Below, one piece after another: positions 1-10,557 of a stretch of DNA of 25,225 bases. Position numbers and translations under genes: made by a program. The stretch spans positions 1-25,225 of the forward strand of contig JASVEC010000252.1 in the NCBI GenBank assembly GCA_030770535.1. Direction: 5' to 3'. The notes beneath the pieces were generated by a model. That model did not search any database. It saw nothing but the letters and a program-made list of their open reading frames with translations, and was not told the DNA's origin. This DNA is from Batkoa obscura (taxonomy: Eukaryota; Entomophthoromycota; Entomophthoromycetes; Entomophthorales; Batkoaceae). How positions within the stretch are numbered: position 1 is the stretch's first letter; every line of letters starts with the position of its first letter.

Positions 1-46
1 TATCTAAATAGTGTTTGTTAAGGTATCTAAATAGTGTTTGTTAAAG
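1..46. repeat. 23-bp tandem duplication at the left edge
   Basis: A unit starting TATCTAAATAGTGTTTGTTA occurs twice back to back, at about 1-23 and 24-46, with a difference only near the unit's end. The array may continue left of the window. It does not look like a telomere repeat. Confidence 0.85.
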
Positions 47-2700
47 TAAAGGGAGCTAACTACAAATTTAAAGAAAATAAGATGTAAGTTCTCATAAATT
101 ATAGAGAGATCGAAAGTTTCTTATATATAATCCATTTGTGCTATTTAAATTTGAATAAACGAAAATTCTTTAGCCAAAAAGTATTTATATTTGGATAGAC
201 AGACCTGAAGGGGAGTGGGACCAGACGCGAAACCAAAAACAAATTTTTAGTATTGTCAAAGAAATATCTATATAGTATGCTACTTCAACTTACTTTTATC
301 TTTGTATTACATTTCATTTTATTGTGTATCAACCCACTGTTATGTCTATTCTAAAAAAGCAGTAGGGTTTTAGTGCAAGTTTCAATACAATAAGTTAGCC
401 GCAACAGGGTAATAAAGTAAATAGGGGAATTCAATAAAATTAGAGTGATATAAAACGAGGTGCGGATTTTCTCAAATAAAAATTGATTAACTTTAATATA
501 TTTTTATTTATTATGATTTTATGATTTTATGACCTAAATTAATAGCTAAAAATTACAAATTTAAATGAAATTTGTTTTTACTCGGTGCTTTGAAGCAATC
601 AGATTGATTTAATGGGGATGTGTGTTATTAGCTTTAAAGAATAAAATATAGTCATTAAAATAATAATCTTTAGATTAAAACCAAATTTTTAAAAACAGAT
701 ATTAATATATATTATTAATAAGTAAACTACTATGTGTAATATAAATCCGCTATTTTAAAAAATTAAAAGTTAAAAATTAAATTTGTTTTAAAAAATTATC
801 AAAATAGGAATCGGATTTAAATCCGAGATGTTAAAGTACTTTATAAGCAAGCGTTAATAAAGGATCGATCTTATTTGAATCATAATAAATTAACCTTGAC
901 TTACCATTAATTCAATAAAGAAGAAACTTCAACCTCATTTTTAAAACTACATAAACAACACTAAGACCTTATTATTAAACAAAAGCTCTCTAAAATGAGA
1001 AGTTTACTATATTGAACATTTCCAGAACAATTATGGGCATTTATATTAAGTCTGGCTTTTTTTATAAAATTAAAACCAATCATAGTTGTTGTCATCTAGT
1101 TAAATATTCTAGCTTGTCCTCTATTTATACTATAACTAAAAATCATGATGAGGTTATATATTTTTGACTACACACACTATATTGTAATTATTCAACTTTT
1201 ATGAATTGCGGTAAACTGTTTTAAAAATTATTATTTAGACTAAATTTGACAAAAACTTAATTCTGTAAATTGGCGATTTTAAAAAAATTCAAATTTGAAT
1301 GCCGTTATTAAAACAATTAATTTTATTAATAATAGTCTATATATATTAGAGAACTGCGTCCATTTTACAAATTCAGAATTGGACCGAATTATTTTTGTAG
1401 AATTTAATAAAGTATACCTGAAAGGATGGATAGCATAACATACCAGAGAATCAGCCCAGAATCTTAGAAATACTTTGTAAATTTGTAAAAAGCTATAATT
1501 TTAGTTTTCCAGCTTATAATAGTCCATTCACTTATATTATGTAATATATTAATCTAAATTCGCTAAAAACTTTATTTTTATAAAGGGCTATCCCAAAAGG
1601 GGGAAAATAGTCTTGCTGAAAGTTTTTTTGGTCGAATTATTCCTTCAACTGCTAATAATCTAATATTTTTTAACTGTTATTTACTTGTTTTTTTAGACAG
1701 TATGTGCCTGATACTTTGAACTGGTAAACGCTCTTTAGACAAGTATTTTTCAAGTATTTTCTTGAAGTAGAAAATTCGAAATTTAATCTTCCTTCTTAAA
1801 AATGTGAATTCAATTAACACAAGTATCAAAATTTAATATTTAACATTCTTTCTGAAATGATTGAACCCAACTAAAATATTACAGAGTGCATAGTTTTTTT
1901 AAACCATATTTCTAGTAGCATGGAAAAAGAATTGAAAATGGTTCCTCTAGGACTCGCTTGATCCGTACCAAATCCCTTAGCTATTAGGCCGCGATCCTTC
2001 TTTATGCTAGTATGTTGAGTAAGGCTTCTTTAAATCGTAAAGTTATAAATAGCATATTGTAGCTATGTGACTCTGTATATCCAATAGTAAATCTCAAAGC
2101 AATAGCTTTTAAGCCAATATAGATTAATAATTTCTTCAAGTGTTTTTTACTATATAAAGATTATAATTATTCATTAACTTTAAAACTTGGTTATATAAAC
2201 CTTATTAGTTGAAACAAAAGGGAGTTTACTCATTTGGTCATTATTAGTTTTGTTTTTGGAACTTTACATTAATGCTCTAAACAATCCTCAATCCATTAAA
2301 ATAATTATGACTTCTACCATTATTGAATTTTTCCCCGATTGGTGTATTGTGTGCCTTTAAATTAATAAGTATAGGTTAACTACTATATAGTCATATTTCG
2401 TAGTTGATGCATTGGTATGTTAAGGATGTGCATTTACTAATACAAAAACATACATACATGGTAGGTAATCGGAGGTCTATGCTGCTGCTCAAGTTAATGC
2501 TAGTTTAAAAATAGGTCAGCATATTTTTTAACTAAATTTGATATAATAAGGCTTTATTATGATTTAGATTTTATTTTCGTTAGTACTACCAGTAAATAGA
2601 CTGTATTTAAAAAGTAAAAGAAACATATAATCTATTATAAAAGGTAGACTTTTTATACTAAAGCAAACAAAAGAAAGGGGAATATCAAACAAGCTAATGT
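47..2700. other. Gene-poor AT-rich stretch
   Basis: No gene model can be supported. It holds a 16-bp palindrome at 811-826 and several short coding-like fragments: plus strand about 165-260 (about 34 codons behind a TTTAG), plus strand about 1578-1730 (about 50 codons), and a GC-richer island at about 1930-2040 whose minus strand reads about 50 codons. None has a start, splice context and end that fit together. They may be decayed genes. Confidence 0.5.
811..826. repeat. Perfect 16-bp palindrome
   Basis: TCGGATTTAAATCCGA is a perfect palindrome in an AT-rich intergenic stretch. It could be a dimeric protein-binding site or chance. No gene close by can be linked to it. Confidence 0.6.
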
Positions 2701-3825
2701 TTAAAACCCTTTCGAATACAAAAAATTAGAAATTCTCAAATAAAACTCAATGGTGTCTAAATTTGGACTAGGGTTTAAAAACAAAGACTTAGGCAAAGGA
2801 AGTTTTGGATTATGATGATATCTTGGATCCTGGAAACCCAAAAGTGATAAAAAAGCATAAATCCAACGATATCTTGATACCAAGTCAAAGTGGCTAGCTT
2901 CCACTGTTTCTACATGCTCACCCCATACTGAAGAGTTGAGTGCCACTATACCATCATTCTTTCCGGCTCTTTCTTTGATAATGCTCCATGGTAAATATAG
3001 TAAAGCGAATTTATTCATTTTTTCAATATAAGCGTTGTATGAAAAATATTTCACATCATTACAGTTCGGGGTATTAGGATTAAAAATGTTTTTACAGTAA
3101 TCAGTAGTTAAATGATAGTAAGCGGGGGCATCCAGGTTAACCAGTAATTTATTAAGTAAAGGCCGGTTTGTATTTATGTCCGTATAGATTGGGTTTTCAT
3201 TTTCTTTCTTCTTTCTCCCTAAATTTAAGTTTTCTTGACACCAATCCATAAATTGAGATCCATAATGTGGGGTAGATATTGTACTCAAACTCAATACTTT
3301 ATATTTTTTGTTCTTTACTTTACTTATCAAATATCTACCATCTAACCCACCCATACTGTGCCCAATAATATTAACTTCTCTATCGGACACTACCCTTTCT
3401 AAAAATAAATTTAATTGGTTCGTTCTCTCCTCAATACTCCCCGTTCTAAACTTGATTAATAAATAAAACTATTTATAATAGTAATATTAAATCAAATTGT
3501 TAATTACCTTGGTACCTTTGCAATGATAACTTCATTCCCTAACTGTTTTAGTGATTCTGCGATCCCTTGCCAATAATTAATTTGTAAATAAGGGAAATTT
3601 TCAAATGCTATTTTATCATAACCATATAGGCCTAAAATCTGGGTTAATAACTTAACATATTTTTTATACCTACTTACCATGACATAGAACTATCGGATTC
3701 CTGCTTGCTTTATAAAATGGGGATAAAGTAAAATATGCCTTGTCAATGGTGGACAATGTTGAATTGCTTCGTATTTTGTTTAAATGATAAATAGCAGGTT
3801 TAATCCTTCTATATTTCAATTTCAT
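2701..3825 (-). CDS. Tgl2-like triacylglycerol lipase, alpha/beta-hydrolase fold
   Basis: Three exons on the minus strand: 3825-3678, 3631-3508 and 3445-2701, giving 338 aa. Introns are 46 nt (GTAAGT...TTTTAG) and 62 nt (GTAATT...TTTAG). Visible motifs are the oxyanion-hole HGLYGYD at residues 49-55, the nucleophile elbow GHSMGG with Ser121, Asp255 in KNDGIV and His276 in ASHFDL, so the triad is complete. STISTPHYGS follows the elbow as in Tgl2 and Pseudomonas-type lipases. The family hydrolyses acylglycerol esters; yeast Tgl2 is about the same length and mitochondrial. The N-terminus (MKLKYRRIKPA) is basic with no clear secretion signal, so an intracellular, perhaps mitochondrial, site is likelier than secretion. 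I chose 3825 because no upstream ATG gives a usable exon. The substrate is inferred from the family. Confidence 0.9.
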
Positions 3826-4106
3826 TTTTCTAACTAGTAAGCAGTTATAATATTAAAAATGATTATTATTATTAATAGTTTTATTAAATAGTAAGTAATT
3901 AAAAAAATAATATGAGTTTTTGGATTATTAAATTGAAATTTTCTTCATTCAACAATTTGATTTGTCCTTTATTTTTTATTTCCAATCATTTTAGTTCTTC
4001 AATCTGTTAATTTTTATCCCTATTGGTCAACAGATTTTCGGCTAAAAAGTGGAGAATCTGTTTCGAAAAAATTTAATCTCAGATTTAGCTATCTACTAAG
4101 ATTTTT

Positions 4107-4138
4107 GGGGGAGGGGGGAAATGGACCTTTGAGCAGGG
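4107..4138 (+). other. G-rich tract, possible G-quadruplex
   Basis: GGGGGAGGGGGG followed within 20 bases by GG and GGG, in DNA otherwise very poor in G. The pattern could fold as an irregular quadruplex. No gene overlaps it. Confidence 0.4.
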
Positions 4139-4383
4139 TCTTTCTTCTTTCAAAATTTTCAATGACGAATAAATTTTCAGAAAAAGTTGCTAATAAATAA
4201 ATAAATAAGAAGACTTTAAATGAGCCTAGTCTAAGGCTAGACTATTCAGCCTTAATATTGATCCTGATAATAATATTGAATTTTAATCCTTGATAATGTT
4301 TATTATAGCATTTTAGTTGAAAATTTGGGTATATCGATTGTCTGTTAAAAGTAGATAAAGAGGCTTTTAATTTGATCACTATT

Positions 4384-4472
4384 TGGGAATGTATTTCTGT
4401 GTTTAAGAATTTTGCTAATTTTTTCGCTCAAATAGTGCTTAAAAGATGGAAAAAACAATAAAACCAAAAAAT
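4384..4472 (+). mobile_element. MITE copy 1 (degraded, right end lost)
   Basis: Begins TGGGAATGTATTTCTGTG and carries the family core CTCAAATAGTGCTTAAAAGA, but the right terminal repeat is not clean. Oldest-looking copy. Confidence 0.65.
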
Positions 4473-4917
4473 GGAAGTGTTTTTTTTGGTTGGAATTTTT
4501 CTTGTCTAAAAATTGCTACAAAAAAAAGACCCTCGCCTATAGTGCATTCCCATTGAAAATTTATTTATTAGCTGTTTTTATTAGGAGTTTTCAGTACTTT
4601 TTAGTTCTGGTTTAATACGAAGGAATACAAGATGAACGATAGTATAGTAGATACAATAAATGGGCGAAAGGATAGATTAATTATTAATTTATTTCTTGCA
4701 TTTTGAAATGTGAGTACTAATTAGGTAGATAGATCCAACTAAACAATAAAATCAATACAAAGAATAGCTCTTATTCCTAAGAATAACAGTTGGCTATTAT
4801 TTTCTTGTTTTAATCTTGATTCTTATAATAAGACCAAAGAAGCTTTAGGAGTACTTAAAAATAGTCAAATTGTAAGCAAGTAGAAAGAAACTAATCAGAA
4901 AGCAACTATATTATTAA

Positions 4918-5421
4918 TTAAGTTTTTACTTGTGCTTTTTCCAACTTAGAGATCTCGTCCCCTTGATAGTAGCCAAAAATTGTAGAATATCTTTCCTTTG
5001 TTTCATACAAATTAATAAAACTATTCATATTTGTTTTATTTTCCTGAATCAACGGTATATCATCATTTTGAGGATCTGCTTCCTCCTTTATCCTTGATTG
5101 CCTTCTGTATATGGTAAATATGATCATAAAACCAAGGACTACCAATACTATTAATCCAAGGGTAATTCCTGTAATCAATGGTACATTAATTGTTGATGGA
5201 GTGATATCCGTGGTATTACTTAATGCTATATTTTTATTGACTGAAATTTCTGATCCTTGATTTCTTTTGTCTAGCCTTTGGATATAGTACACTGGATTGA
5301 AATTTATTTTTTGGATGTTTAGTAAGGGAGTATTTACATTGGCGTTGGCAAGTGGAAATGGGATAGCTTGTTTTATTAGAGATATAATTAAGAATAAATT
5401 AATCAAACTGTGGTAGCTCAT
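4918..5421 (-). CDS. Small single-pass type I membrane protein, unknown function
   Basis: An intronless frame of 167 aa. Residues 1 to about 25 form a hydrophobic signal peptide (LINLFLIISLIKQA), probably cut near the ANA at 26-28. A short extracellular stretch follows, with a DKR site at 51-53 that a Kex2-type protease could cut and an N-glycosylation sequon NTT at 69-71. One membrane helix spans about 82-105 and is followed by RRQSR, so the tail of about 60 residues should be cytosolic; it is acidic and has several Tyr, including GYYQG. The layout recalls small fungal surface sensors or adhesion proteins, but no named domain is recognisable. It could also be an orphan membrane protein without sensor function. 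Confidence 0.7.
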   Translation of the reverse strand: MSYHSLINLFLIISLIKQAIPFPLANANVNTPLLNIQKINFNPVYYIQRLDKRNQGSEISVNKNIALSNTTDITPSTINVPLITGITLGLIVLVVLGFMIIFTIYRRQSRIKEEADPQNDDIPLIQENKTNMNSFINLYETKERYSTIFGYYQGDEISKLEKAQVKT

Positions 5422-6764
5422 GCTATTTATTGAATATTTTTAAATAAAACTTTTATAAATTTAAATTTAGAGTTGTATATTTTATATATTTTATACATTT
5501 TGATATTATTAGTAATTTTTTGTTCAATAATTAATTATATAAAAATATTATTTCACTTACTATATTTAGTAAGCAATTAAACAATTCATTTATTTTTGAC
5601 TATTCAATAATCAAATTACCACTTTTAATCATTATATAATTAATTGATTATTACTATTTATACGAAATGAAATTGTCATAAGGTTTGGGAGAATTGCTAA
5701 ATTCGAATTGTACAATTAGTTTATGAGAAACAATTAATTATAGATATTAAAATGATATAATTGATTGATTTTCAAAAATAGATAATATAAAACAAGAAAT
5801 ATGTCCATTCGGGATGCTCATCTTTTAGTAAGATATATAGTTTTTAAATGAACTTATTACAATAAATTAATATATTCTTACGTTTCCAAAATGATTAAAT
5901 ACAATGTTCATGGGAAAAAGCACTAAAAAAATATATGTGAATCATAATATGTTATAATTAATAATTAATAACTATAGTAAAGTTAGTTTATATAGTTTTC
6001 CCTTTTTTCATACTAAAACTAGTTTTTGATTTATATTGAATTGCTAATTTATGAACAAATATTGTTACTTCATATCAATAGATAACTTAAATATTAACAC
6101 ATTAAATTATTATAGTTAAAATTGACTAATTCATCAGCTCAATTAGCACTCTATTACTTACTAAAATTATATATAGCCTTTTCTATTCATGAATCACCCA
6201 ATTATTCAGTGCATAATAGAATTCAAATACAATCTCTACTCAGATAGTTATTATACAAATAGGACCTAGAATATGTATACATTAATATAAAGTCAATATA
6301 AAAAACTAGGAAAATTTACTATAATAAAATAAAAAACTTGAAAGGATCGTTGGAAAAAAGCCCTTTTAGTAATTCTCAAATAAATGGTATTTATAGACCA
6401 TACGGGATACTAGACTATTTAATATCTAGATTTAATGGGAAGTTATGAAGAGATTGTAGAAGCAAATTACATGAGAATAAACTTGCACGTAGATCTATTT
6501 CGTTGAGTTATTTGAATCTCAAGTTGTATATCTATCCAAATAAAGTGGTCCAATCTATTAAGTTTTTTATTTTGTTAGCTTTAAACGTTATTGAATAATA
6601 GAATACCAAATCGCAAATTATTTATGTTTGAAATACCTTAGAGTATATAAATACTAGTAAAATATATTTAATAAACTACAAAACAGTAAAACAAAAATAC
6701 CAATCTAAAATATAATATATATAATTAAGCTATTTTATAAAGCATAGAGTATAATAGGTGAAGT
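5422..6764. other. Very AT-rich intergenic stretch
   Basis: No gene is supported. Around 6460-6600 the plus strand has a frame of about 45 codons (starting KLHENKLARR) with no start codon or splice signals in a fitting place; it may be a gene scrap or chance. Confidence 0.5.
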
Positions 6765-7512
6765 TCAATGACTAACAATAGGAAAATCCCTTGTGAATAT
6801 ATCCATGAATTTATCCAATGGCGCTTGAAGAGTGGCGATAATGCTTTTGTATGGGAATTTAATAGCTACTCCAGGATGAGGTCTAATCATAATTAGTAAA
6901 TAAAAATAAAAATCCTAATATCAATTACCTGGTTGGAACTTTCGATCGTTTATATATAAAGGATTTAGTAATATCTTCTTTTTCATGATCAGTCAACTTT
7001 TCGATTAACTTGGGTAAGATTTCTTTTTCTTCTTTTTCCGAATGGGCAATGAAACTCTAAAAACAGTTAAATAATCTTTATATTTATATAACCTTTACCT
7101 CGACAATTGTTATAAGAATCTTATAGAATCCTTCAGAACCAACTTCAGAGTAATAATTTGGTAGCTTGCGAAGCTCCTTTTCCAGATTGCGGTGCTCATT
7201 TAAATTCTGAATATATGTGTATTCCCCAAGTTTATCTTTTATTACTGGATATACTGTTAATTCCTCAGCAATGTTATGAACCGAAACTAAAAGATCACAT
7301 TAGTTATTGATGTTTTTGTCTACATAAAAATTACTTTGGCGTATTATTTCGTTGCTCAACTTTATTTTATGACATTCCAAAGACAGCTTTAGAAACTCTT
7401 CAAATAAATATTTTATTAAATTGTGATCTTTCTTTATTGAAGTTATGAGATTTTCATCCAAAGTATGCGAAAATCTACTTAAATTTAATATTAAACTTTC
7501 TTGACTTGACAT
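6765..7512 (-). CDS. Hemerythrin-like (HHE) domain protein
   Basis: Four exons: 7512-7335, 7286-7099, 7056-6929 and 6882-6765, giving 203 aa; introns are 48, 42 and 46 nt, all GT-AG, and the first contains the branch-like AACTAATG. The joined protein shows the hemerythrin pattern of four helices with spaced metal ligands: His30 in KKDHNLIKYLFEEF, His63 with Glu67 in VHNIAEELTVYP, His91 in LNEHRNLEKEL, and His127 with Glu131/132 in FIAHSEKEEKE. Such domains bind a di-iron centre and in fungi are linked to oxygen, NO or iron handling; the role here is inferred from the family. No signal peptide, so probably cytosolic. After the domain comes a basic stretch and a C-terminal segment (from about residue 165) rich in Pro and Phe that may lie outside the bundle. 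Exon joins keep frame throughout. Confidence 0.9.
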
Positions 7513-7810
7513 TTTAAAGACATCAAGCTTTGGGTACTACTTGCTTTATTATATATGATTTTAAGTTATTTGGTAATAATTTGCTAATTCTTTAATAAAC
7601 TACAAAAAAAGGATTCTTCCTAGCTTATGCATTAAAAATAGAAATATTTTATCAAGGTTTAAAACATTGAATTATAATTATAATCTAAATACTTTCTTAA
7701 GTAGCCTATTAACCGCCAGAACTTCAACCCAAAAATGCATTCCAGATTATCACCAATTCTTTTTGAAATGTATTATATATCTTGAGCAGTAGCTTGAGAA
7801 ATTATATATA

Positions 7811-7913
7811 TGAAGATGTATTTTTATGTTTAAATTTTACTTTCCCATTTTTTAAGCACTATTTGAGTGGAAAGATCGTTAGTAAAATTCTTAAACAAAA
7901 AAATACATCCCCA
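7811..7913 (-). mobile_element. MITE copy 2 (long-TIR form)
   Basis: TA on both sides. Both ends carry the GATGTATTTTT type of terminal repeat (TGAAGATGTATTTTTATG and the complement of AAATACATCCCCA), so the inverted repeat is about 34 bp rather than the usual short one. The core (CCATTTTTTAAGCACTATTT) is in minus orientation. Confidence 0.85.
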
Positions 7914-8160
7914 TATCATGAACAATATGTGGGAAATATTGGTAATAAATCTGCAAAACTTTTTGGAAAAAAAAGTTCAAAAATTACCACTTTAACTATA
8001 GCTAAATATAAAGCAATATTTTATTTTATTAAATGCATTAGAATATTGTAATATTGTACAGTAATATATAAAATATTTTATTTTTATACTCTGTAATAAG
8101 CGTCTTGAAGTATAAGCAACTAAGCATGTAATATCCACCAAGTCATAAGTAGTTTTTTCC

Positions 8161-8415
8161 AGGACGTATATACACTATTCTCACTTATAGTTTACGTACT
8201 TTTACAAAAAAAAGTGGACATTTTGTAATAAAAGTTTTACCATTTGCCTGAAAAAAAATTTGCATATTCTTATAGATATAAAAAAATTGGGTTTAGTTTA
8301 TGTGGAACTGCATAAACTATTTTTCAAGCAAACGGTAAAATTTTTGTAACAAAAATGTTCCCTTTTTTTGTATAAAAGTACATAGACTATAAGTAAAAAT
8401 AGCATATATGTCTTT
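8161..8415. repeat. Foldback element with ~95-bp inverted arms
   Basis: The arm at about 8161-8258 matches, inverted, the arm at about 8321-8415 at roughly 80% identity by eye; shared blocks include ACTTATAG, TACTTTTA and TTTTACC.TTTGC. The spacer contains a second nested palindrome, AGTTTATG...CATAAACT. It is unlike the 100-bp MITE family in sequence and is probably a different non-autonomous transposon. Target duplications are not clear. Confidence 0.75.
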
Positions 8416-8429
8416 GTATGGTTTCTTGG

Positions 8430-9188
8430 ACATACACCATGACACATATATATCTCAATTAGTTGATAGGCTAAGCTATTTGGTTTCAACTTTAGAGCTT
8501 TTATTTAATTTTTTATCTGAATGTTCTTGTTCAATTGACTAAATTAAAAACCATTCCGAAAATCTTAACACCTAGCTCTGTGTTATTTTGGAATTGAATT
8601 ATAATTTGGCAACTTAGTTGTTAGTAGCTTATTAAATTTTTAGAAATATGGGCAATTTTAAAAGCTAAATTGAAATCAAAAATAAAAATACTAATTCTTT
8701 TTTATACATTTTCTATAGCATAAATTTTTAAAAAGTTGTTAAGCAAAACTGAATAAAAAACTTTTGAATAAGTTATTCTAAAATCAAGCAAAAAGCAAGT
8801 ATTTCTACACTACTTGATGCTTGATTTGCAATTTTTGTAAAAAAGAAGTTAGAATTTAAACCAAGCTTTTGAGCTAACTCATACTTTATGAAACTTAATT
8901 GATTATCAACAACTAATAATTTATAGAATTATTTTATAATTTAAAATAATGCATAAAAAATTATAATCTTATTTATTAATTTAATGATAATGCTTTAATA
9001 AAAAATAGAAGTAAACAAAAATGTTATTATTAAAATCTTCATAAATTAGTAACTAATATAATATATCAAAAAACTATTATTTATTGTAGAATTGTTTAAT
9101 TTATCACTATTTAGTTAAATAAATAATTAAAGCAAGTTTTATAATTTTAAAACTTTTGCTTTTTTAAGACAAAAATAAAACAAAGATA
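8430..9188. other. AT-rich intergenic stretch
   Basis: No gene, RNA or further repeat could be supported here. It separates the foldback element from the MITE cluster. Confidence 0.5.
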
Positions 9189-9286
9189 TGGGGATGTATT
9201 TTTATATTTAATTTTACTAATAATCTTTCTGCTCAAATAGCGCTTAAAAAATGGAAAAAGTAATGAAGCCAAAAAAAACACCCTCA
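9189..9286 (+). mobile_element. MITE copy 3
   Basis: TGGGGATGTATTTTTATA to AAAAAACACCCTCA, with TA at both edges. The core CTCAAATAGCGCTTAAAAAA is intact, including the AGCGCT palindrome. Confidence 0.9.
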
Positions 9287-9351
9287 TATCTAAAATCATA
9301 CTTTTTAATAAGTTGAAATGATTTTGAATTTAAATTTAACAAAATTTTATA

Positions 9352-9452
9352 TGGGGATGTATTTTTGTATTTAAGAATTTTACTAACAATTTTTCCGTTC
9401 AGATAATGCTTAAAAGATGGAAAAAGTAATGAAGCCAAAAAAGACATCCTCA
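9352..9452 (+). mobile_element. MITE copy 4
   Basis: TGGGGATGTATTTTTGTATT to AAAAAAGACATCCTCA, TA at both edges, same orientation as the copy at 9189. Confidence 0.9.
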
Positions 9453-9585
9453 TATTGATTTTATTTTTGATAAAAAAGCTAACAAAATTTAATTGAAATG
9501 TTTAAAGGTTGGAACTTATCTCTATTATATATTTCTATTACTAATTTTATTAAAAAAATATTATATGAATAATTTGAAATGTATA

Positions 9586-9682
9586 TAGAGATGTATTTCT
9601 AAATTTAAGGATTTACTAACAATTTCTCTGCTTAAATAGGGCTTAAAAGATAAAAAAGATGATGAAACTAGAAATACCCCAA
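9586..9682 (+). mobile_element. MITE copy 5 (diverged)
   Basis: TAGAGATGTATTTCTAAA to AGAAATACCCCAA inside a TATA context. Clearly the same family but with many substitutions, so older. Confidence 0.75.
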
Positions 9683-10022
9683 TATACAAGGATCATTTTT
9701 ATCAGTTCTATTTCTGATATTTTGTATTTGATAAGAAAAAAGAAAAAAGAAAAACTTTATAAATAAATTCAGCAAATACAAAATGAAAATGTCCATTCAT
9801 CTTTAATTAAATTTGGAGAGAATATTTCAGGCTTGAACTTAGTCAGACATATTATAATGCTCTAATAGCCAATTATAACCAAAGTATCCCTTGTTTTTTT
9901 CCTTTTAGTTTGAGCTGTACGGTACATCATTTAAATAGAAAACATTTCAGTTAAATACTAATATGCTAGATGAAGAACTTAGGTATAAAACTTTGATTAA
10001 TTTTACAAATACCACATAACAT

Positions 10023-10120
10023 TAGGAGCGTTTTTTGGCTTCATCACTTTTTTCATTTTTCAAGTGCTATTTGAGTAAAAAATTGTTAGTAAAATTGTTA
10101 AGCAAAAAAATACATCCCTA
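10023..10120 (-). mobile_element. MITE copy 6
   Basis: Minus-orientation copy, from TAGGAGCGTTTTTTGG to AAAAAAATACATCCCTA. It lies 9 bp from an opposite copy at 10130. Confidence 0.85.
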
Positions 10121-10129
10121 TTTAATATA

Positions 10130-10230
10130 TGGGGATGTATTTTTGTATTTAAGAATTTTATCAACAAATTTTCCACTCAAATAGCGCTTGAAAAATGGAA
10201 AAAATAATGAAGTCAAAAAAAACACTCCCA
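10130..10230 (+). mobile_element. MITE copy 7
   Basis: TGGGGATGTATTTTTGTATT to AAAAAACACTCCCA with TA at both edges. With the 10023 copy it forms a large imperfect palindrome just downstream (3') of the cysteine-rich repeat gene. Confidence 0.9.
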
Positions 10231-10404
10231 TATTCTAAATATTCTAGCAAATGAGTAGCTTGTATTCTAGAGTTCAAAGTTTAAATTTTTTTAGGTTTGT
10301 TATCATAGATATTTAGAACCATGATCCTTTTTATTTAAATTAATTTCAAAAAGCAGCATTCATTCATAGTTACTTTGAGGATGATTGAATCTAAATTTGT
10401 TGAC

Positions 10405-10557
10405 TTAATGACCTTTGTATACTGGATTGTATACTGGATTATAGCCTGAGCCATAAGAAGGCTTATAGCCAGACCCATAACCAGGTTTAGGTGTATTATA
10501 TCCTGGCTTATATCCCGAGCCATAACCTGAACCATAGTGGGAATAACTATCATAATT
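10405..10557 (-). repeat. Tyr/Gly/Pro-rich C-terminal tail of the cysteine-rich protein
   Basis: The last 50 codons encode short degenerate repeats built on YGSGYKPGY and YNPVYNPVY, with no Cys. The boundary with the last module is a basic RRRKCPKK. Confidence 0.85.

Larger units (their letters stand above)
3826..4917. other. Intergenic region with G-runs and one MITE relic
   Basis: No gene is supported. It contains a G-rich run at 4107-4138 (G5, A, G6, then GG and GGG), an AAAT simple repeat near 4193-4206, and a degraded MITE copy at 4384-4472. The sequence just after the MITE (to about 4555) also has partial MITE-like ends and may be a second, heavily decayed copy. Confidence 0.5.

Noticed and set aside
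610-710. TGGGGATGTGTGTT as a further MITE
   Set aside because: Only the first few bases match; the core and right end are absent.
7782-8051. Plus-strand frame of 89 codons
   Set aside because: Much of it is the MITE at 7811-7913 read through; the same translated stretch recurs at other MITE copies.
8298-8489. Minus-strand frame of 63 codons
   Set aside because: Falls mostly in the right arm of the foldback element, with no homology or splice context.
9244-9453. Minus-strand frame of 69 codons
   Set aside because: Spans parts of two MITE copies; composition comes from the repeats.
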